The notes under the pieces are model-generated. The model did no database searches. It saw only the letters and a list, made by a program, of their open reading frames with translations, and was not told where the DNA came from. A stretch of DNA of 64,000 nt. Source: Hippasteria phrygiana (Eukaryota; Echinodermata; Asteroidea; Valvatida; Goniasteridae). Of the stretch, positions 59,475 through 64,000 are shown piece by piece; position 1 is the stretch's first letter, and every line of letters starts with the position of its first letter. Location: assembly GCA_037893225.1 (NCBI GenBank), contig JAZGUH010000145.1, positions 1,426,001 to 1,490,000 on the forward strand. The letters are read 5' to 3'. Made by a program: the position numbers and the translations under genes.

Positions 59475-60310
59475 CCCCTCCCCCCCCCCCCCCCCCCCCC
59501 TCCCCCAGATAAGCTCGGACTCGCTGCAGCTACTTCTTAGAATGATCCATCAAAGAATCCACTTATTGTTCTTCTAACGTAGCCAGCACATACCGGGACT
59601 GTCATCTTGCAGAAATAGTGGCTAAAACTGACTCCCTCGAAGCGTATTCCATTTTTTTTTTTTTTTAAAGAAAGAAAGAAATTACGCTTTGGGTGGGTCA
59701 GTCACACATCCACACGGCTGGCATACCCACCAACCTATTCGTAAATATACAGAAACAATTTCTGCAAGACCAGTCACTTACGTAAAAACCGATAATGAGA
59801 CCTTGCTCAACAGAATCTTTCTTCATCCAACCTTTCCCACAAATAGAAAAAGAATGGAAAGAGAGATTTTGTTGATGCCTTTACAAATCCTCCCCCCCCC
59901 CCTCCCCTAGATAAGTTCGGACTCGCTGCGGCTACTTCTTGGAATGATCCATCAAAGAATCCACTGATTATTCTTCTAACGTAGCCAGCACATACCGGGA
60001 CTGTCATCTTGCAGAAATAGTGGCTAAAACTGACTCCCTCGAAGCGTATTCCAATTTTAAAAAGGAAAGAAAGAAATTACGCTTTGGGTGGGTCAGTCAC
60101 ACATCCACACGGCTGGCATACCCACCAACCTATTCGTAAATATACAGAAACAATTTCTGCAAGACCAGTCACTTACGTAAAAACCGATAATGAGACCTTG
60201 CTCAACAGAATCTTTCTTCATCCAACCTTTCCCACAAATAGAAAAAGAATGGAAAGAGAGATTTTGTTGATGCCTTACCTCCATGCTTTAACAACCCCCA
60301 CCCTCCCTAC
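59475..60310 (+). repeat. ~400-bp unit array, copy F (2 units)
   Basis: Units start at about 59689 and 60084; the first is preceded by an unusually long poly-C run and a T run. Confidence 0.87.
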
Positions 60311-60588
60311 CCCCTAAACGAATTTTGACTCACTGCGGCTATTTCCTGAGATGATCAAAAAAAATATGATAAACTGATCACTCTTTGAATTTTGCCTGCA
60401 CACACCGGTTCTTTCTTTCTTGCTATTCTCAAAATTTAAAAAGCACTTCATCTTGTAAAGAGCAAAAAGTTCAACCAAAATGAACAATCGGTTAACCAAG
60501 GCCCTGAAACAAAAGTTCCATCACATTGACTCAAAATCGTAACACATAGTCTGCATGTATGATTACGCCCCCTCCCAATAAACACAAC

Positions 60589-63264
60589 ACATCATAAAAC
60601 CATAAAAATGTTCAGAGGGTAACATTACCACGACGTCGTTATGATATCAAATGCCCCGAGATATATTTATTATCTAAGACAAGTTTTAAACACCAGGCAG
60701 AAATGTTTTTAAAACATTATTATAACGTTTATAGTATAGTTCTGTGGACTCGAACATTTAGAACATGTTTTAAGAATGTTGTCAAGAATTTGGCATAACA
60801 TTTTAGGGATATCTGTAAAACATGGTTTCATATTTTTCAAAGATGTTTTCAGAACATCATAAAATCATAAATATGTTCAGATTGTAACATTATCACGACG
60901 TCGTTATGATATTAAATGCCCCGAGAAATATTTATTATCTAAGACAAGTTTTAAACACCAGGCAGAAATGTTTTTACAACATTATTATAACGTGTATAGT
61001 ATAGTTCTATGGACTTGAACATTTAGAACATGTTTTAAGAATGTTGTCAACTCTTGTTGTCATAACATGTTATAGATATCTGTAAAACATGGTTCATATT
61101 TTTCAAAAATGTTTTCAAAACATCATAAAAACATAAAAATGTTCAGATGGTAACATTATCACGACGTCGTTATGATATCAAATGCCCCAAGATATATTTA
61201 TTTTCTGAGACAAGTTTTAAACACCAGGAAGAAATGTTTTTATAACATTATTAAAACGTTTATAGTATAGTTCTGTGGACTCGAACATTTAGAACATGTT
61301 TTAAGAATGTTGTCAAAAATTTGGCATAACCTGTGTAAGATATTTCTGAAACATGTTTTAATGCTATACACACATGTTTTAAGAACTTCATAATAGTACA
61401 CCACTATATTTAGGTGGTAACATTATAATGATGTCTTTTAAAAATCAAAAGCTCTATGATATACTGGTATTTAACAATTCAGACAAGTACTTTTGCAGCA
61501 ACATATTATTTAAACGTTTAACCGATTCTTCCATGCACTATAAACATTAATAACATGTTTTAAGAATGTTGTCAACTCTTGTCATAACATTTTTAGGGAT
61601 ATCTATGAAACATGGTTTTATATTTTTTAAAGATGTTTTAAACACATTTTTTAAATGCAAATGTTCAGATGGTAACATTATCATAACGTCGTTTTGATAT
61701 CAAATGCCCGAGAGATATATTTATTACCTAATACATGTACATATATTTCTTAACTTGAACATTTATAACATGTTTTAAGAATGTTATCTATAATTTGGCA
61801 TAACATTTTAAAGATATTTCTGAAAAATGTTTTGTATGCTATACGCATATGTTTTAAGAACATCATCATAATAATATACGACTATTTAGGTGGTAACACT
61901 ATAATGATGTCTTTCAAATATAAAATGCTCTAAGATATATTTAACAATTTAGACGTTTAACTAATTCTTTCATGGACTCAAACATTTACATCATGTTTTA
62001 AGAACTCTTTGTCATAATATTTTAGGGATATCTGTGAAACATGGTTTCATATTTTTAAAAGATGTTTTAAGAACATCATGAAAACATACACATGTTGAGA
62101 TGGTAACATTATCATCGCGTCGTTTTGATATCAAATGCCTGAGATTTATTTTTAGTTTTAAACATCAGGCAGAAATGCTTTTTTGACATTATTAAAACGT
62201 TAATAATAGTTATGTGGACTCAAATATTTATAACATGTTTTAAGAATGTTATCAATAATTTGGCATAATATTTTACACATAGTTCTGCAACATGTTTTTA
62301 AGGACACAAATATATGTTTTAAGAACATTATAAAAACATACGACTGGTAACATTATAATGATGTCTTTGAAATATAAAATGTTCTGAGATACATTTAATA
62401 ATTCGGACAAGTTTTAAACATCAGTATGAAGTGTTTTTTAAACATTTTTTTAACGTTACTGATTCTTCCATGGACTCAAACATCTATAAAATGTTTTATG
62501 AATGTTGTCAACTCTGCGGTATGACATTTTAGGGATATTTGTAAAACATAGTATTATATTTTTAAAAATATGTTTTAAGAACATTATAAAAACTTACAGA
62601 TAATGAGGTGGCAACATTATAATGACGTCTTCAAAATATCACATGCACTGACATTTATTAATTAAGTTAAACCACTTTTAAACATTAGATAGAAGTGCAT
62701 TTATAACATTTTCAAACGTTTTTGATAGTACCGTGGACTCAAGCATTCAGGAGATGTTTTAGTAACGTTTTATATTTATAAAACATCTGGATTATATTTT
62801 TAAAATATCACATTTATGGCAAACTTTCCCTCATGAAAACTAAATTAAAACATTTAGTTGTAACATTTGGATGACATCACTTTAACATACTCGATAAAAC
62901 GTCAAATTTGAGACATTTAAATTATGTTATTAAAATGTTGTTCTGTTTATCATAACATTTCTATAAGGTTTTTAAAATGTTATTTTAAAATGTTTTATAT
63001 ATAACATCCGTAAGACCTTTTCATAATGTTATAAAAGCATAATGTGTTAGCTGGGCCCTGGCCGTTTGGAATACGTAAACGACACTGACTGGCTATTCGA
63101 AATGAATATTTATGTACTGAAAGTGAAACGCGCGCGTAATCCGAATGTTGAACGCCGGTTTTCGTCACGTCACATCAGCAAAACGACTCCGAGCACTTTT
63201 TCCCATTATTAAGACAAGGCCACTAGTCTTGGTGGCTACGATAAACGATATGGATTTTTTTCTG
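60589..63264. repeat. 2,676-bp direct duplication, right copy
   Basis: Second copy of 34475-37150. At 63264 it continues into unique DNA (GTCAGGAAATAC...), whereas the left copy runs into the Penelope-like cluster, so the right copy keeps the uninterrupted host flank. Confidence 0.92.
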
Positions 63265-64000
63265 GTCAGGAAATACATGTATTTTATGTTTAAACAGAGA
63301 TAGAATTCGAGTCGAGGCCGAAAATCAAAATTGTTCCAATCGATAGTAAATTTACTCATTTATCCAGTTCAAGAAAGCAGCTCATTCTCAATGACAGTGT
63401 TTGCCGCCGCTGCAGAAGATGCATCGAAAGGTTTGACAAATTTGCGAAAACAGCTGAGAAAAACATTTTGAAAATTACACAACTGACATTCGGCGATAAT
63501 GGGCGGAAACGGTCATGACGGTCGTCATACTTTTCCTTCCTCCCGATCCCACCATGCCGGCATCAAATCCACGTACGTACATGCATAGTGTTTGGCTGTA
63601 GCATCAACCGACTCTACACGTGTACGTCACGGGGTCACGTACCTACATTTACATACATGATGAGCTTTCCCGAAACAGGATAAATGGTTCAGAATAACAA
63701 CCCTTTTATTTTTCTTTAATAAAAAAAATCCCTCTCGTTTGTAAACTAATCTCCATCAGTTAAAAAAGTATTTAAACTGTCGGAAAAGTCCAAAAAGTCA
63801 AAAAAATTGGCGTTTTAGTTGCTCTTTAACCTATCGGCCACGAGCGCTTGTTAACTAAGTGAGGACTTTAGTCGTACTTATACCGTACTGTTACGATATG
63901 TCAACATGTAACGTTGTATGTACGTTACTGTGTAACATGACGAAACCGCAACCCTCGGGCAACGTTGCGGTAACCTTGTGTGTTAGCTGGGCAGTTAGGT
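63265..64000. other. Right flank; end of a related foldback element at the edge
   Basis: No gene supported. GTGTGTTAGCTGGG near 63977-63990 matches the terminal word of the element ending at 36941 and follows ATGTAACGTTG-like sequence, so another, diverged member may end here. Confidence 0.45.

Larger units (their letters stand above)
56298..60587 (+). mobile_element. Penelope-like element, copy F (RT deleted, short array)
   Basis: 4,290 bp with the same 5' end and RT deletion as C and D, but only two ~400-bp units (59689, 60084) and a frameshift in ORF1. Its 3' end (AATAAACACAA, 60587) plus one C meets the right duplication copy at 60589. Confidence 0.88.

Noticed and set aside
37425..60499. 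Dozens of repeated 60-120 codon ORFs (beginning GGSVTHPHGWHTHQ, NDSVGGALLFNNF, TVPVCAGYVRR and others)
   Set aside because: They lie on both strands of the same ~400-bp repeat unit, run into poly-C tracts and vary with tract length; they are shadows of the array, not genes.
37151..60587. LTR retrotransposon with long terminal repeats
   Set aside because: No gag, protease, integrase, primer-binding site or TG...CA ends; RT motifs, hammerheads and tandem partial copies fit a Penelope-like element.

Overview
The window is animal nuclear DNA. It has split genes with GT-AG introns, tRNA-derived SINEs, many short inverted-repeat transposons (MITEs), long poly-C/poly-G tracts and very few long ORFs. 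Recurrent TAGGCCTA and ACATGTACATGT-like words, a Spartan protease gene and a Ly6 gene fit a marine invertebrate, perhaps an echinoderm, hemichordate or lophotrochozoan. This placement is an impression from sequence style, not a demonstrated taxonomy.

Genes (1-30 kb). A lysine-rich first exon on the minus strand (609..367) diverges from a small plus-strand Ly6/uPAR-type gene (1040..3029, three exons, both introns phase 1). The main gene is SPRTN (Spartan, the protease that degrades DNA-protein crosslinks), on the minus strand from 28810 to 9399. Six exons join in frame to 528 codons with SprT protease, SHP box and C-terminal UBZ4 finger. Its introns are full of transposons: hAT-like, Tc1-like, pogo-like and foldback elements, a decayed CR1/L2-type LINE 5' half, and a frame-broken THAP domain.

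Mobile and satellite DNA (30.7-64 kb). A GIY-YIG fragment of a Penelope-like element (PLE) lies at 30.7-31.4 kb. An AT-rich foldback/satellite element follows at 31.68-36.94 kb, with a ~265-bp tandem repeat. Then comes a 23.4-kb cluster (37151-60587) of six copies of one PLE family. One copy is inverted at the left end. One carries a 5'-truncated reverse transcriptase with no C-terminal endonuclease. The rest are head-to-tail internally deleted or truncated copies. Every copy carries a hammerhead-ribozyme fold (six copies, 92 nt each) and a variable array of ~400-bp units. Three copies carry an unrecognised 211-aa ORF1 (one frameshifted).

The strongest observation is the architecture of that cluster. 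Both outer ends are element 3' ends facing outward, and the cluster is flanked by a direct duplication of 2,676 bp of host sequence (34475-37150 = 60589-63264) with a constant offset of 26,114 and no difference where compared. This is what two reverse-transcription events primed from opposite strands at widely spaced nicks would leave. A haplotype or assembly artefact is the main alternative.
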